Source of the DNA: Bordetella parapertussis | Lineage (GTDB): Bacteria; Pseudomonadota; Gammaproteobacteria; Burkholderiales; SG8-41 | Assembly: GCA_945861275.1 (NCBI GenBank) | Contig: CAMATZ010000049.1 | Coordinates: 1 to 45,101, forward strand | Direction of reading: 5' to 3' | Length of the DNA stretch: 45,101 nucleotides | Shown: one piece after another, positions 1 through 10,700 of the stretch | Position numbering within the stretch: the first letter of the stretch is position 1 | Layout of the letters: the number at the start of each line of letters is the position of its first letter | Notes under the pieces: model-generated | What the model saw: the letters and a program-made list of their open reading frames with translations, nothing else | Database searches by the model: none | What the model was told of the DNA's origin: nothing | Translations under genes and position numbers: made by a program

Positions 1-100
1 AGTTCGCCATCATGTTCGGCCAACGCTTCACCGAGCGGGTGTAACATGCACACGGCTTGCCCACCGCGTCGGTCGCTCGTCGCAAGCGACGCCCTCCGCC

Positions 101-337
101 GTGGACAAGTCTGCACCGAGCCTTTCACACAGAATTCCGGATACCTCCGACGCCGACCGCCAAAGCGAATGCCCGTTCAATTCCAGCCTGTTTCTGGACT
201 TGACCGGTTATCTGAAATCCCTGCCGCCGTCAGACAATCCTGAAAAAGTCTTCGAAGCGCTCAGAACAACTGTCCGTGACCTTAACAGAGCGCAATATGT
301 CGTTTACCAAATGTTGAAACAAGGGGACAGGAAATGA
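101..337 (+). CDS. 3' end of a repeat-family secreted protein (C-terminal module only)
   Basis: The reading frame ends in a module (LTGYLKSLPPSDNP, then a helix ending in MLKQ) that recurs at the C-termini of the next two genes, so this is best read as the tail of a further upstream family member. The frame is open back to the window edge, but the residues before about base 160 do not resemble the family, so the GTG start at 101 is only nominal. The stop overlaps the next start as ATGA (334-337), which suggests translational coupling. A different frame (3-44) ends in a plausible protein C-terminus (FAIMFGQRFTERV) and may be the tail of an unrelated gene. Function unknown. Confidence 0.45.
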   Translation: MDKSAPSLSHRIPDTSDADRQSECPFNSSLFLDLTGYLKSLPPSDNPEKVFEALRTTVRDLNRAQYVVYQMLKQGDRK

Positions 338-2163
338 AGCAAGTTATCGCCTTCCCATTCGGCCATCCGCTCCACAGCCCGATGCCGACATTGCCTGGTC
401 TGCTTTATCTGTTGCTCGTCACGGTTTGTCTAAGCCTTGCGCAACCATTTGCAGTGATGGCGCAGACGAATGTTCCCGCGCCCTTGCCGCCTACCGCACA
501 GGATGCGCTCAACAAGGGCGTCATCGCTGCGAAGGTTCCGGACTACCTGCTGGCGATCCGCTTCTTCGAGGAGGCGCGAAAAGCCGCCCCGCAAGCCCCG
601 GCGATCTATCTGAACCTGGGTCTAGCCGAATCGAGAATCCCGGGAAGGGAACTGCGCGCGATAGCGTGGTTTGGCGCGTATCTCGCGGCCTACCCCGACG
701 CGCCGAACGCGGCGGCAGTGATAGAGCAGATCGCCGTGCTGGATGTAAAAAACCAGAGCAATGTTTCGCGATTGATCCAAACGCTTCAGGATTCAGCCAG
801 CAAGAGCGTTTTCGCTATGGGGGATGTTGCCATCCTGTGGGCCAACTCGGGTGATATTGCCGCTGCGTTAAAGATATCGTCTCTCCTCGGCAACATTTAC
901 GGCGGCTCAGCGCAAACAAGTATTGCAGCCATTCAGGCCAAGGCCGGAGATACAGCTGGCGCTTTGAAAACCGCAGGGATCGTCGAGAGGCCTGATTACA
1001 GGAACGATGCCTTTCTCGGAATTGCGGCGATTCAGATTGAACGAGGCGATCTCAACGGTGCCGATACTACAATCGCGCTCGCACGGAGCGCGGCTGATCA
1101 AATTTCGGACGGGCAAACAAAATGGGGCAAACTGAGAGCCATCGCGGAACTCCAGATAGAAGCCGGAAAAATGGATGGTGCGCAAGCCACATTAAGAGCG
1201 GCGTTGACGTCCGTCGATTTGATTGTAATTCCAACTGAACCGGAACGTAAGGACACCTATTTATCAGCAAGCGCACTAGCGCTGGCGTTTATCGCAAATA
1301 TCCAGATCGCGGCGGGAGATGTTGCCGGGGCGAGGCAGTCGTTGGCGCTCGCTTTCAAAAATTCGGAGCTGATCGGCGATCCGTATGATCGCTCCTCACA
1401 CCAAGGAAACTATATTTTCAATTACTACGCCCGGGCTGGAGATATAAGCAATGCTATTAAGACCTTAAAGGCGTATCAAAAATCTGTCAACTTCATCGCC
1501 GACGCGAATCGTAAGCGGTTATTCACGACATCTGATGATGCCCGTCAAACAACATTGGCCGATGCACAGCTAAAAACGGGTGATATTAATGGTGCTTTGA
1601 TAACCGTAAATGAGATAAAAAATGTTGACATTAAAACGAGTGTATTGGACAGCATCAGCAAGGCTCAGGCGAAAGCCGGCGATTATCGGGGTGCCGTGAA
1701 AACCAATGGTGAAATTGCCGATGCCGATAAAAGATCCTACAACTTATACCTGATCGTCGAAGGTCAGGCTAAAGCACGGGATTTCGACGGCGCGGCAAAA
1801 TACGCCGATTTGATCCAGTTCATTAAATACAAAGAGTGGGCCGTGCATACGATTACCCAGGAAAGAACGAAAGCCAACGATCCGGTCGTCCCGGCCCCAG
1901 CCCCGACTCTGAAAGCAGCAGCGGCAAAGCCATCGCCCGTACCCGCGATGACGGCTGCCGACTGGATAAATATGCTTGATGAGAATTCCCGATACGGTGT
2001 GGCGCTGAATACCGAACCCTTTCTGAACCTTGCCGGTTATCTGAAATCACTGCCACCCTCCGACAATCCCCGTACAGTTTTTGAAGGGCTTCTGGAAACC
2101 GCAAAGCAAATTGTTAGCGCGCAAAGTGTCATCCACCAAAGGCTGAAACAACAGGTCAAATGA
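334..2163 (+). CDS. Exported TPR-like repeat protein, 609 aa
   Basis: An N-terminal hydrophobic segment at about residues 22-43, ending in a VMAQ-type cleavage region, suggests export to the periplasm. Residues 55-140 form a TPR-like helical block (ALNKGVIAAKVPDYLLAIRF). Residues 165-510 hold several degenerate units of about 40 residues with the pattern QxKAGDxxGAxKT, typical of alpha-alpha solenoid scaffolds. A Pro/Ala linker (about 515-540) leads to the C-terminal YLKSLPPSDNP module shared with both neighbours. It is joined by ATGA overlaps to the genes before and after. The DNA of the TPR block (541-746) is almost identical to that of the next gene. The solenoid part, especially about 1440-1660, is visibly richer in A/T. 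No enzymatic motif is visible; a protein-protein interaction role is inferred. Confidence 0.75.
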   Translation: MKQVIAFPFGHPLHSPMPTLPGLLYLLLVTVCLSLAQPFAVMAQTNVPAPLPPTAQDALNKGVIAAKVPDYLLAIRFFEEARKAAPQAPAIYLNLGLAESRIPGRELRAIAWFGAYLAAYPDAPNAAAVIEQIAVLDVKNQSNVSRLIQTLQDSASKSVFAMGDVAILWANSGDIAAALKISSLLGNIYGGSAQTSIAAIQAKAGDTAGALKTAGIVERPDYRNDAFLGIAAIQIERGDLNGADTTIALARSAADQISDGQTKWGKLRAIAELQIEAGKMDGAQATLRAALTSVDLIVIPTEPERKDTYLSASALALAFIANIQIAAGDVAGARQSLALAFKNSELIGDPYDRSSHQGNYIFNYYARAGDISNAIKTLKAYQKSVNFIADANRKRLFTTSDDARQTTLADAQLKTGDINGALITVNEIKNVDIKTSVLDSISKAQAKAGDYRGAVKTNGEIADADKRSYNLYLIVEGQAKARDFDGAAKYADLIQFIKYKEWAVHTITQERTKANDPVVPAPAPTLKAAAAKPSPVPAMTAADWINMLDENSRYGVALNTEPFLNLAGYLKSLPPSDNPRTVFEGLLETAKQIVSAQSVIHQRLKQQVK

Positions 2164-2909
2164 TGAAGCAACACGCCGTTACCCTCCAGCCCATCCGCGC
2201 GCATTTCGCATCCATCTTGGCAGTGCGTGCCAAACTTCGTTTACTGTTTGTCACGCTTTGTGTCGGCATTGCACAGCCGATTGCCGCACAGGCACAGACG
2301 GCTACCGCAGCGCAGGAAGCGCTCAACAAGGGAATCATCGCGGCAAAGGTACCGGACTACCTGCTGGCGATCTGCTTCTTCGAGGAGGCGCGAAAAGCCG
2401 CCCCGCAAGCCCCGGTGATCTACCTGAACCTGGGTCTAGCCGAATCGAGAATCCCGGGAAGGGAACTGCGCGCGATAGCGTGGTTTGGCGCGTATCTCGC
2501 GGCCTACCCCGACGCGCCGAACGCGGCGGCAGTGAAAGAGCAGATCGCCGTGCTGGATGTGAGGGGTCAGAGCAACGTTTCACGCTTGGTCAAGGCGGTA
2601 CAGGATGCAGATAGAAGAAGCACGATGCAGAAAGGCATTGCCGAGGCGGCTGCAAAGCCCCAACCGACGAGCCAAGCTGCTGTCAATGTTACCGATTGAC
2701 TTACGGTATTGGGAATAAGCAACCAGCCTGTAATTATTTGGCACTTAAATACCGGGCTTTTACTGGACCTGGGCAGCCATCTAAAATCCCTGCCACTGCC
2801 ATCCAAAAGTATCTATACCCATTTTTGGGCACTCCAAGAAACCGCTGAGAAAGTTGTTAAAGTGCAAAATGAGATTGGCCAAATGTTGAAACAACAGGCA
2901 AATCGATGA
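2160..2909 (+). pseudogene. Shortened paralogue of the upstream TPR protein, interrupted by in-frame TGA
   Basis: The frame opens with ATGATG overlapping the previous stop, encodes a signal peptide (about residues 25-45, ending AAQAQ) and a TPR block almost identical in DNA to the neighbour, then lacks the whole solenoid. A TGA at 2697-2699 ends the 179-aa product. The same frame continues without a shift to 2909 and encodes the family C-terminal module (LGSHLKSLPLPS, ending in MLKQQANR). The stop at 2907-2909 overlaps the adaptor start as ATGA. Most likely this is one gene with a large internal deletion and a nonsense codon. It may still make a 179-aa secreted TPR protein, and a sequencing error at 2697 is possible. 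Confidence 0.7.
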
Positions 2910-4075
2910 AGCCGCGCCGCCGCCTGAGAGCACAATTGAACACACGGTTGAACACAGCGATAGTATTTGCCGCCCTGCTGGCCGCCATGATGCTGGCGGC
3001 CTGCGATAACAGTATCGACAAGGGGAGCAAGAACTCTGCCGACAAAAAAGGCAAAGCGTCGCCAGCCATACCGGTGATTGTTGCGGCAGTCACCGAGCAA
3101 TCCATGCCGCTGAAAATTCAGGCGATCGGCAATGTCGAAGTGCAGGCGACCGTTTCGATCAAGTCGCGCCTCGACGGTCAAATCGTCAAGGTCGGCTTTA
3201 GCGACGGGCAGGATATTGCCAAAGGCCAAACGCTGTTTGAAATCGATGCACGCCCGTTGCAGGCGCAATGGCAGCAGGCGCAAGCCGCCGTGGCACGCGA
3301 CCAGGCGCAACTGGCGCGCGCGCGCGCGCAGGAAGAACGCTACAAAGATCTGCTGCAAAAAGGTTTTGTGTCGCAGGATGCCTACGCTCAATTTCGCACC
3401 AATGTCGACACCGCCGCCGCGACCGTGCGCGCCAGCGAAGCCGCTGCAGAAAACGCACGCCTGCAAACCGAGTACACCGTGATCCGTTCGCCGCTCGAGG
3501 GACGCGCCGGAAAAATTCTGATTCAGCAAGGCAATCTGGTGAAAGCCAACGACACGGTGGCGCTGGTGGTGATCAATCAACTGGCGCCGATCTATGTGAG
3601 TTTTGCCGTGCCGGAACAATACCTGGGGGTGATCCGCAAATACATGGCCATGGGCAAACTGGCGGTTGAAGCATTGCCGCCGGGCGCAACCGATATCGCC
3701 GCCAGCGGCACGCTGGCGTTTGTGGATAACACGGTGGACGCAACCACCGGCACGGTGCGCCTGCGCGCCACCTTTCCCAATAAGGACAAGTCCCTGTGGC
3801 CGGGGCAATTTGTCGGCACTTCCGTCACGCTCAACGAAACACAGAACGCCATCGTAGTGCCCTCGCAAGCGGTGCAAACCGGCCCCCGGGGGCAGTATGT
3901 GTATGTGGTTAAAGACGATACAGCGCAGATGCGCGAGATTTCCATCGAACGCGTGGATGGCGCACAGACGGTAGTGGCCAAAGGCCTCGCAGCCGGCGAG
4001 CAGGTGGTTACCAGCGGCCAATCGCGTCTGGTGCCCGGAATGAAAGTCAGTATTAAACCTGGAAACAGAAGTTGA
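2906..4075 (+). CDS. RND efflux periplasmic adaptor (membrane fusion) lipoprotein
   Basis: 389 aa. A signal sequence ends in a lipobox (MLAAC, Cys33), so it should be anchored in the inner membrane as a lipoprotein. The order is typical of HlyD/AcrA/MdtA-type adaptors: a beta segment with the biotinyl-lipoyl half VSIKSRLDGQIVKVGFSDGQ at about residues 80-100, an alpha hairpin rich in Q/A/R (about 115-180), the second lipoyl half (YTVIRSPLEGRAGKI), a beta barrel (APIYVSFAVPEQYL) and a membrane-proximal domain (VPSQAVQTGPRGQYVYVVK). It should bridge the RND pump encoded next to an outer-membrane channel, which is not encoded here. It starts inside the stop of the preceding frame (ATGA). A 238-bp gap without a convincing gene separates it from the permease. 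Confidence 0.93.
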   Translation: MKPRRRLRAQLNTRLNTAIVFAALLAAMMLAACDNSIDKGSKNSADKKGKASPAIPVIVAAVTEQSMPLKIQAIGNVEVQATVSIKSRLDGQIVKVGFSDGQDIAKGQTLFEIDARPLQAQWQQAQAAVARDQAQLARARAQEERYKDLLQKGFVSQDAYAQFRTNVDTAAATVRASEAAAENARLQTEYTVIRSPLEGRAGKILIQQGNLVKANDTVALVVINQLAPIYVSFAVPEQYLGVIRKYMAMGKLAVEALPPGATDIAASGTLAFVDNTVDATTGTVRLRATFPNKDKSLWPGQFVGTSVTLNETQNAIVVPSQAVQTGPRGQYVYVVKDDTAQMREISIERVDGAQTVVAKGLAAGEQVVTSGQSRLVPGMKVSIKPGNRS

Positions 4076-4313
4076 CCGCTAGCCAATGGGCCACGTTCTC
4101 AATGCTTAATACCATTTTCAGTATGCGACGTTTCGCTCATCCGGCAAGTGCGCTACGGGGCGGATCGCACGGTTCTGGCGGCGCATGGCTGCGTTGCAAC
4201 TCCTTGGAATGGAACAACCATTCCGCGTCGTCGCGCCTTGCCCTGCACCCCCATAACCGCACGCTCCACCCCGTCCAACTACTGTTTTCAGGTTCGCCGG
4301 AAGCGAAAAAATC

Positions 4314-7300
4314 ATGAATATTTCGGAAATCTTCATCCGGCGCCCGGTGATGACCGGGCTGCTGATGATCGGCATCCTCGCCTTCGGCATCATGGCGTAT
4401 CGCGTGCTGCCGGTGTCCGCGCTGCCCAACGTGGATTTTCCGACGATACAAGTGTCGGGCACGCTGCCGGGCGCAAGCCCGGAGACCATGGCTTCGGCAG
4501 TGGCGCTGCCCCTGGAAAAGGAATTCTCACTGATCGCGGGCATCGACTCGATGACCTCGAACAGCACGCTCGGCAGCACCTCGATCACCATGCAGTTTTC
4601 ATTGAACCGCAACATCGATGCCGCGGCGCAGGATGTGCAGTCGGCGATCGCGCGCGCCACCAAACAATTGCCGCCCACCATGACTGTGCCGCCGTCGTTT
4701 CGCAAGGTGAATCCGGCGGATGCGGCCATTTTTTATCTCGCGCTGACTTCGGATGCACTGCCGATGTGGACGGTGGACGAGTACGCGCAAACGCTGATGG
4801 CGCAGCGCATTTCGACCATCACCGGCGTGGCGCAGGTGCAGGTGTTCGGCACGCAGAAATATGCGGTGCATGTGCAGCTCGATCCGCGCGCGCTGGCCTC
4901 GCGCGGCATCGGCCTTGACGAAGTGCAGCAGGTGATCGACCAGCACAACGCCAATCTGCCGACGGGTACTTTGTATGGCGAACACCGCGCCTACACGCTG
5001 CAAGCCAGCGGTCAGCTCACCAGCGCCGGCGGCTACCGCTCGCTGATCGTCACCTACCGCAACGGCTCGCCGGTGCGCCTCGGTGAACTCGGAAAAGTGA
5101 TCGACAGCGTGCAAACCGACAAGGTCGCCGCGTGGCACAACGGCAAGCGCGGCATCGTGCTCGCCATTCAGCGCCAGCCGGGCACCAATACCATCGAAGT
5201 GGTCGATGCCGTCAAGAAGCTGCTGCCCACCTTTCGCGAGCAGATTCCGCCCAGCGTGAACATTAACGTGCTCTACGACCGCTCCAACTCGATCCGCGAA
5301 TCGGTGGATGAAGTGCAGTTCAGCCTGATGCTGGCGCTGGCGCTGGTGGTACTGGTTATCTTCGTGTTTTTACGCAATTTTTCGGCTACGCTGATCCCCA
5401 GCCTGGCGCTGCCGATGTCGATTGTCGGCACCTTCGCCATCATGCATCTGTTCGGCTTCAGCCTGAACAATCTGTCGCTGATGGCGCTGACCTTGTGCGT
5501 GGGCTTCGTGGTGGACGACGCCATTGTGATGCTGGAAAACATTTCACGGCACATGGAAATGGGCAAGAGCGCGATGCAGGCGACGCTCGAGGGCTCGCGG
5601 GAAATCGCCTTCACCATTGTGTCGATGACGCTGTCGCTGGCCGCGGTATTTATTCCGGTGCTGTTTATGAGCGGCATGCTGGGCCGCCTGCTGCACGAGT
5701 TCGCCATCACCATTATGGCGGCGGTGCTGGTGTCGGGGTTTGTGTCGCTGACCTTGACGCCGATGCTGTGCGCGCGCTGGTTAAAACCCCAGCACGAGGT
5801 TAAACACGGCCGGCTTTACAACGTGCTTGAACGCATGTTCGACGCGTGGAAAAACGCCTACGACGTGACGCTCAGATGGGTGCTGCGCCACCACCGCTTC
5901 ACGCTGGTGATGTTCTTTGCAATTTTTGCCATCACCGGCTGGATGTTTAACAAAATGCCCAAAGACTTTCTGCCGAGTGAAGACTCCGGACAGCTGTTCG
6001 CATTTACCGAGGCGGCACAGGATGTTTCGTTCACCGAAATGGCAAGACTGCAACAGCTGGCGGCCGCCATCGTCAAGGAAGATCCCGCGGTGGAGTCGGT
6101 CATGTCCTTCGTCGGACAGGGCGGCGGCGGCGCATCCGCGCTCAATGTAGGCCGCATGTTTATTGTATTAAAGCCGCGCACGCAGCGCGCCACGCCCGAC
6201 GAAATCATCCAGAAGCTGCGGCCCAGGCTCGGCGCGGTGCCGGGGCTCAAAGTTTTTCTGCAGAACATTCCCAGCATACGCATCGGCGGCCAGCTCACCA
6301 AGACGCAATACCAATACACGCTGCAGGACGCGGACACCGAAGAGCTGTTCCATTGGATACCATTGATCCAGGAAAAGCTCTCCAAACTGCCGGGCTTTCA
6401 GGATGTCACCAGCGACCTGCAAATCGCCAACCCGCAAGTCACCATCGATATCGACCGCAACAAGGCGTCGGCGCTCGGCATCACCGCGCAGCAGATCGAA
6501 AACACACTCTACAACGCGTTCGGTCAGCGCCAGGTTTCCACCATCTACACCTCGAGCAATCAGTACTGGGTGATACTGGAACTCGATCCGAAATTCCAGA
6601 ACGATCCGTCGGCACTGTCACTGATCTATGTGCGCTCGGGCAGCGGCGCCCTGGTGCCGCTGAACGCGGTGGCGAAGCTCTCGCGCAGTCTCGGCCCGCT
6701 CAGCATCAGTCATCTGGGCCAACTGCCCTCGGTGACCATCTCCTTTAATCTCGCGCCCGGCGTCGCCCTGGGCGATGCGATTACACAAGTCAACGCCGCC
6801 ATGCTCGAGCTCAAGGCGCCCTCCACTCTGATCGGCAGCTATCAGGGCGCGGCGCAGGTGTTCCAGTCGTCGCTGGCGGGCATGGGCTTGCTGCTGGTGA
6901 TGGCGATATTCGTGATCTATCTGGTGCTGGGCATACTCTACGAAAGTTACATACACCCGATCACCATCCTGTCGGGGCTGCCCACCGCCGGCATGGGCGC
7001 ACTGGCGACACTGATGCTGTTTGGCATGCCGCTCAATATGTATGCCTACGTCGGCATCATCATGCTGGTGGGCATCGTCAAAAAAAATGCGATCATGATG
7101 ATCGATTTCGCCATCGAAGTGCAGCGCACCAGCAGCAAGACAGCGCACGAGGCGATGTACGAGGCCTGCATGGTGCGCTTCCGTCCGATCATGATGACCA
7201 CCATGGCGGCACTGATGGGCACTTTACCGATAGCGCTGGGCTGGGGCGCGGGCGCGGAAGCGCGCCGGCCGCTGGGCCTGGCGGTGGTTGGCGGACTGCT

Positions 7301-7448
7301 GTTATCGCAACTGCTGACGCTGTACATTACCCCGGTGATTTATCTCTACCTGGAACAGGCACGCAGGTGGTTTGATAAACGCGGCGCCCAAGGCGACGCG
7401 GCGGTTGCCGCGCACACCACGCCTTCCGCGCAGCCCGCGGCAAAATAA
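4314..7448 (+). CDS. RND multidrug efflux permease, MdtB/MdtC-like
   Basis: 1,044 aa, normal length for a hydrophobe/amphiphile-efflux RND pump. The N-terminus ([20 protein letters not shown]) and the [14 protein letters not shown] segment match the MdtB/MdtC/MuxBC branch. Expected features are present: two large periplasmic loops, twelve predicted helices in two clusters, the paired proton-relay aspartates in [13 protein letters not shown] (about residue 400) and the lysine in [15 protein letters not shown] (about residue 925). It acts in the inner membrane, exporting drugs or amphiphiles by proton antiport with the adaptor upstream. There is one permease gene, whereas MdtABC and MuxABC have two, so it may work as a homotrimer. 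No outer-membrane channel gene follows. Substrate unknown. Confidence 0.95.
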   Translation: MNISEIFIRRPVMTGLLMIGILAFGIMAYRVLPVSALPNVDFPTIQVSGTLPGASPETMASAVALPLEKEFSLIAGIDSMTSNSTLGSTSITMQFSLNRNIDAAAQDVQSAIARATKQLPPTMTVPPSFRKVNPADAAIFYLALTSDALPMWTVDEYAQTLMAQRISTITGVAQVQVFGTQKYAVHVQLDPRALASRGIGLDEVQQVIDQHNANLPTGTLYGEHRAYTLQASGQLTSAGGYRSLIVTYRNGSPVRLGELGKVIDSVQTDKVAAWHNGKRGIVLAIQRQPGTNTIEVVDAVKKLLPTFREQIPPSVNINVLYDRSNSIRESVDEVQFSLMLALALVVLVIFVFLRNFSATLIPSLALPMSIVGTFAIMHLFGFSLNNLSLMALTLCVGFVVDDAIVMLENISRHMEMGKSAMQATLEGSREIAFTIVSMTLSLAAVFIPVLFMSGMLGRLLHEFAITIMAAVLVSGFVSLTLTPMLCARWLKPQHEVKHGRLYNVLERMFDAWKNAYDVTLRWVLRHHRFTLVMFFAIFAITGWMFNKMPKDFLPSEDSGQLFAFTEAAQDVSFTEMARLQQLAAAIVKEDPAVESVMSFVGQGGGGASALNVGRMFIVLKPRTQRATPDEIIQKLRPRLGAVPGLKVFLQNIPSIRIGGQLTKTQYQYTLQDADTEELFHWIPLIQEKLSKLPGFQDVTSDLQIANPQVTIDIDRNKASALGITAQQIENTLYNAFGQRQVSTIYTSSNQYWVILELDPKFQNDPSALSLIYVRSGSGALVPLNAVAKLSRSLGPLSISHLGQLPSVTISFNLAPGVALGDAITQVNAAMLELKAPSTLIGSYQGAAQVFQSSLAGMGLLLVMAIFVIYLVLGILYESYIHPITILSGLPTAGMGALATLMLFGMPLNMYAYVGIIMLVGIVKKNAIMMIDFAIEVQRTSSKTAHEAMYEACMVRFRPIMMTTMAALMGTLPIALGWGAGAEARRPLGLAVVGGLLLSQLLTLYITPVIYLYLEQARRWFDKRGAQGDAAVAAHTTPSAQPAAK

Positions 7449-7490
7449 TCCACGCATTCGGTGTGTTCGATGATGCGCCGAGCTCTTAAA

Positions 7491-7587
7491 ATGGGGTCAG
7501 AGTGAAATTAAACTGGCTCGTTAGGCAGAAAGTGAAATAACTTAATAAAAACAATTACTTAGATGCATAATTCGTCTCTGACCCCAT
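7491..7587. repeat. 97-bp MITE-like element with 12-bp perfect terminal inverted repeats
   Basis: The ends are ATGGGGTCAGAG (7491-7502) and its exact reverse complement (7576-7587). The interior is AT-rich and non-coding, with two partial direct repeats of AGTGAAAT. GGGGTCAGAG-type ends are familiar from small interspersed elements found near Y1/RAYT or IS-type transposases in proteobacteria; that link is from memory and not testable here. It lies in the gap between the efflux operon and the coiled-coil gene. Confidence 0.55.
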
Positions 7588-7737
7588 AAGTAGAGGTCTC
7601 GATAGGTTCGGCTCAAGCGAGCGTAGCGGCAGCAACGGTTTTTCCGCTACAGTATGCCCCGGCAGTGGCGGGATTGCGGCAGCGATTGCGGAAGTGTTTC
7701 TCCGGGTTGGCTGCAGGTCTTTAGAGGGAGCATTACT

Positions 7738-10700
7738 TTGAGCAAGTGGCTAGACGACATCCAGCGTGCCTTGCAGGTGCGAAGTGCGCGCGGCGACGCC
7801 AACGCCCCGGCCGCGACCCCGCCGGCGATCAGCCCGGGCAAGGCCGATGCCGAGCATCTTCTGATCACCAAAAACCAGGCGCGCGAAGCGCTCGAACTCG
7901 AGGCGGCGGCACAGGCTGCATTGCGGCTCGAAGCCGAGCGCGAATTGACGGAACTGGCTGCGGCTCGCGCCGACGCAGAGCGGCGCGCGCACACGGCGGC
8001 GCAGGAACGCGCAGCGGTGGAAGCGCAGGCACAGGCGGCGGCGCAGGCGCGCGCGATTGCCGACCAGGACGCCGTCGTGCAAGCCGCGCAGCGGGAAAAA
8101 GCGGAGGCGCAGGCGCAAGCGGCGGCACAGGCGCGCATGCAAGCGGAGCAGGAGGCGCTGGTGCGTGCGCGGGCGCGAGCGCAAGCAGAGACACTTGCCG
8201 GCGCGCAGATGAGTGCGCGGCGAGAAACGGAAGCGCGCGCGCTCGCGGAAGCGGCGGCACGACGGCGGGTGGAAGCCGAAGCGGAGGCGGCGGCGCTGGC
8301 GCGCGAGCGCGCCGAACAGGAAGTGCTGGCGCTGGCGCAGGAGCGCGCGCTTGCCGACAAGGAAGCCGTCGTGCAAGCCGCGCGGCGGGAGAAAGCGGAG
8401 GCGCAGGCGCTGGCGGCGGCGCAGCAACGTTCGCTTGCCGACAAGGAAGCTTTCACACAAGCGGCGCAGCGGGAAAAGGCAGAGGCGCAAGCGCAGGCAG
8501 CGGCGCAGGCGCGCATGCAGGTGGACCACGAAGCGGCAGCTTTAGCGCGGGAGCGCGCGCAAGCGGAGGCGAGCGCGGGCGCACAGTTGAATGCGCGGCG
8601 CGAAACGGAGGCGCGCGCGCTCGAAGAAGCGGCGGCACGACGGCGGTTGGAAACAGACGCGGAAGCGGCTGCGCTGGCGCGCAAGCGCGCGGAACAGCAA
8701 GTGCTGGCGCTGGCGCAGGAACGCGCGCTCGCCGACAAGGAAGTCGTCGCGCAAGCCGCACTGCGGCAGAAAGCGGAGGCGCAGGCGCAGGCGGCCGCGC
8801 AGGCGCGCGTGCACGCCGAGCAGCAGGCGGCAGCGAGTGCGCGCGAGCGCGTGCAAGCGGAGGCGAGCGCGGGCGCACAGATCAATGCGCGGCGCGAAAC
8901 GGAGGCCTGCGCGCTCGAAGAAGCGACGGCACGACGGCAGATGGAAGCAGAGGCGCAAGCGGCGGCGCAGGCGCGCGAGCGCGCCGAGCAGGAAACGCTG
9001 GCGCTGGCAAAGGACCGCACGCTTGCCGACAAGGAAGCGAGCGCGCAAGCCGCACTGCGGGAGAAAGCGGAGGCGCAGGCGCAAACGGCCGCGCAGGCGC
9101 GCGTACACGCCGAGCAGCAGGCGGCAGCGAGTGCGCGCAAGCGCGCGCAAGCGGAGGCGAGCGCGGGCGCGCAGATGCATGCACGGCGCGAAACGGAGGC
9201 GCTCGCGCTCGAAGAAGCGGCGGCACGACAGCAGATGGAAGCTGAAGCGCAAGCGGCGGCGCAGGCGCGCGAGCACGCCGAGCAGGAAGCGCTGGCGCTG
9301 GCAAAGGACCGCGCGCTTGCCGACAAGGAAGCGAGCACGCAAGCCGCGCTGCGGGAAAAAGCGGACGCACAGGCGCAAGCAGTCGCGCAGGCGCGCATGC
9401 ACGTGGACCACGAAGCAGCAGTTTTAGCGCGAGAGCGCGCGCAAGCGGAGGCGAGCGCGGGCGCGCAGATGCATGCACGGCGCGAAACGGAAGCGCGCGC
9501 GCTCGAGGAAGCGGCGACACGACGGCAGATGGAAGTGGAGGCGCAAGCGGCGGCGCAGGCACGCGAGCGCGCCGAGCAGGAAGCGCTGGCGCTGGCGCAG
9601 GAACGCGCGCTCGCCGACACGGAAGCGAGCACGCAAGCCGCGCTGCGGGAAAAAGCGGACGTACAGGCGCAAGCAGTCGCGCAGGCGCGCATGCACGTGG
9701 ACCACGAAGCAGCAGCTTTAGCGCGAGAGCGCGCGCAAGCGGAGGCGAGCGCGGGCGCGCAGATGCATGCACGGCGCAAAACGGAAGCGCGCGCGCTCGA
9801 GGAAGCGGCGGCACGACGGCAGATGGAAACGGAAGCCGAAGCGGCGGCGCAGGCGCGCGAGCGCGCCGAGCAGGAAGCGCTGGCGTTGGCGCAGGAGCGC
9901 GCGCTCGCCGACAAGGAAGCGATCGCACAAGCCGCACTACGGGAGACGGCAGAGGCGAAAGCGCAGCAAGCGAACGCGTCGCGGCTTGAGGCAGAGCGCG
10001 AGGCGGCGGCGCTAGCGCTTGAGCGCAAAGCTGTGCAAGAGCGGGCTGCGCAGCAAGCAGAGGCAACAGCGCTGGCCGAATGCGAGGCAGAGCGGATCGC
10101 GCAGGAGAAAATTGCGGAACAACTGCGGCTGATCGCGTTGGCACAGGTGCGCAGCCGCACCGAGGCGGATCAGCTTGCGATGGCGGCGGCGCAGGTACGC
10201 GTGGCGTCAGAAGCACGCGCGCTGGAACAGGCCACCGCGCACACCCAGGCGCAAGCGCAAGCGCAAGCGGAGTTGCAGGCGCGGGAACGCACCGAGCAGC
10301 AAGCACTGGCGCTGGCGCAGGAGCGCGCGCGCGCTGAGCAGGAAGCGATGGCACAAGCGGAGCGGCGGGCGCAGGCGGAGGCGAAAGCACGGCAGGTGAG
10401 CGAAGCGCGGATCGAGGCGGAAACACAAGCCGAAGCGGCGGCGCAGACGCGCGAGCGCGCCGAGCACATAGCGTTAGCGCTGGCGCAGGAGCGCGCGCGC
10501 GCTGACCAGGAAGCGATGGCACAGGCGGTGCGGCGGGCGCAGGCGGAGGCGAAAGCGCGGCAGGTGAGCGAAGCGCGGATCGAGGCGGATCGTGTGGCCG
10601 TGGCGATCGCGCTCGAGCGCAGTGCGGCGGAAACACGGGCTACGCAGCAAGCGCAGGCGAACGCGCAAGCCGCGCGTGATGCAGAACAGATCGCGCGAAA

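Noticed and set aside
2813-4021. 402-codon minus-strand frame opposite the efflux adaptor
   Set aside because: The plus strand encodes a clear HlyD-type adaptor. The antisense product is His/Arg/Cys-rich with no recognisable domain.
4076-4313. Possible small genes between the efflux adaptor and permease
   Set aside because: The short frames here (for example from 4072 or 4148) have atypical composition and no domain, and they run out of frame into the permease. The gap is best read as a leader or decayed sequence.
7647-10160. 837-codon open frame on the minus strand opposite the coiled-coil gene, plus a 584-codon frame at 8882-10636
   Set aside because: They mirror the GCG/CAG/GAG-rich repeats of the plus strand (runs of Ala, Ser, Cys, Arg, Pro), have no ribosome site, and follow the plus-strand repeat period exactly.
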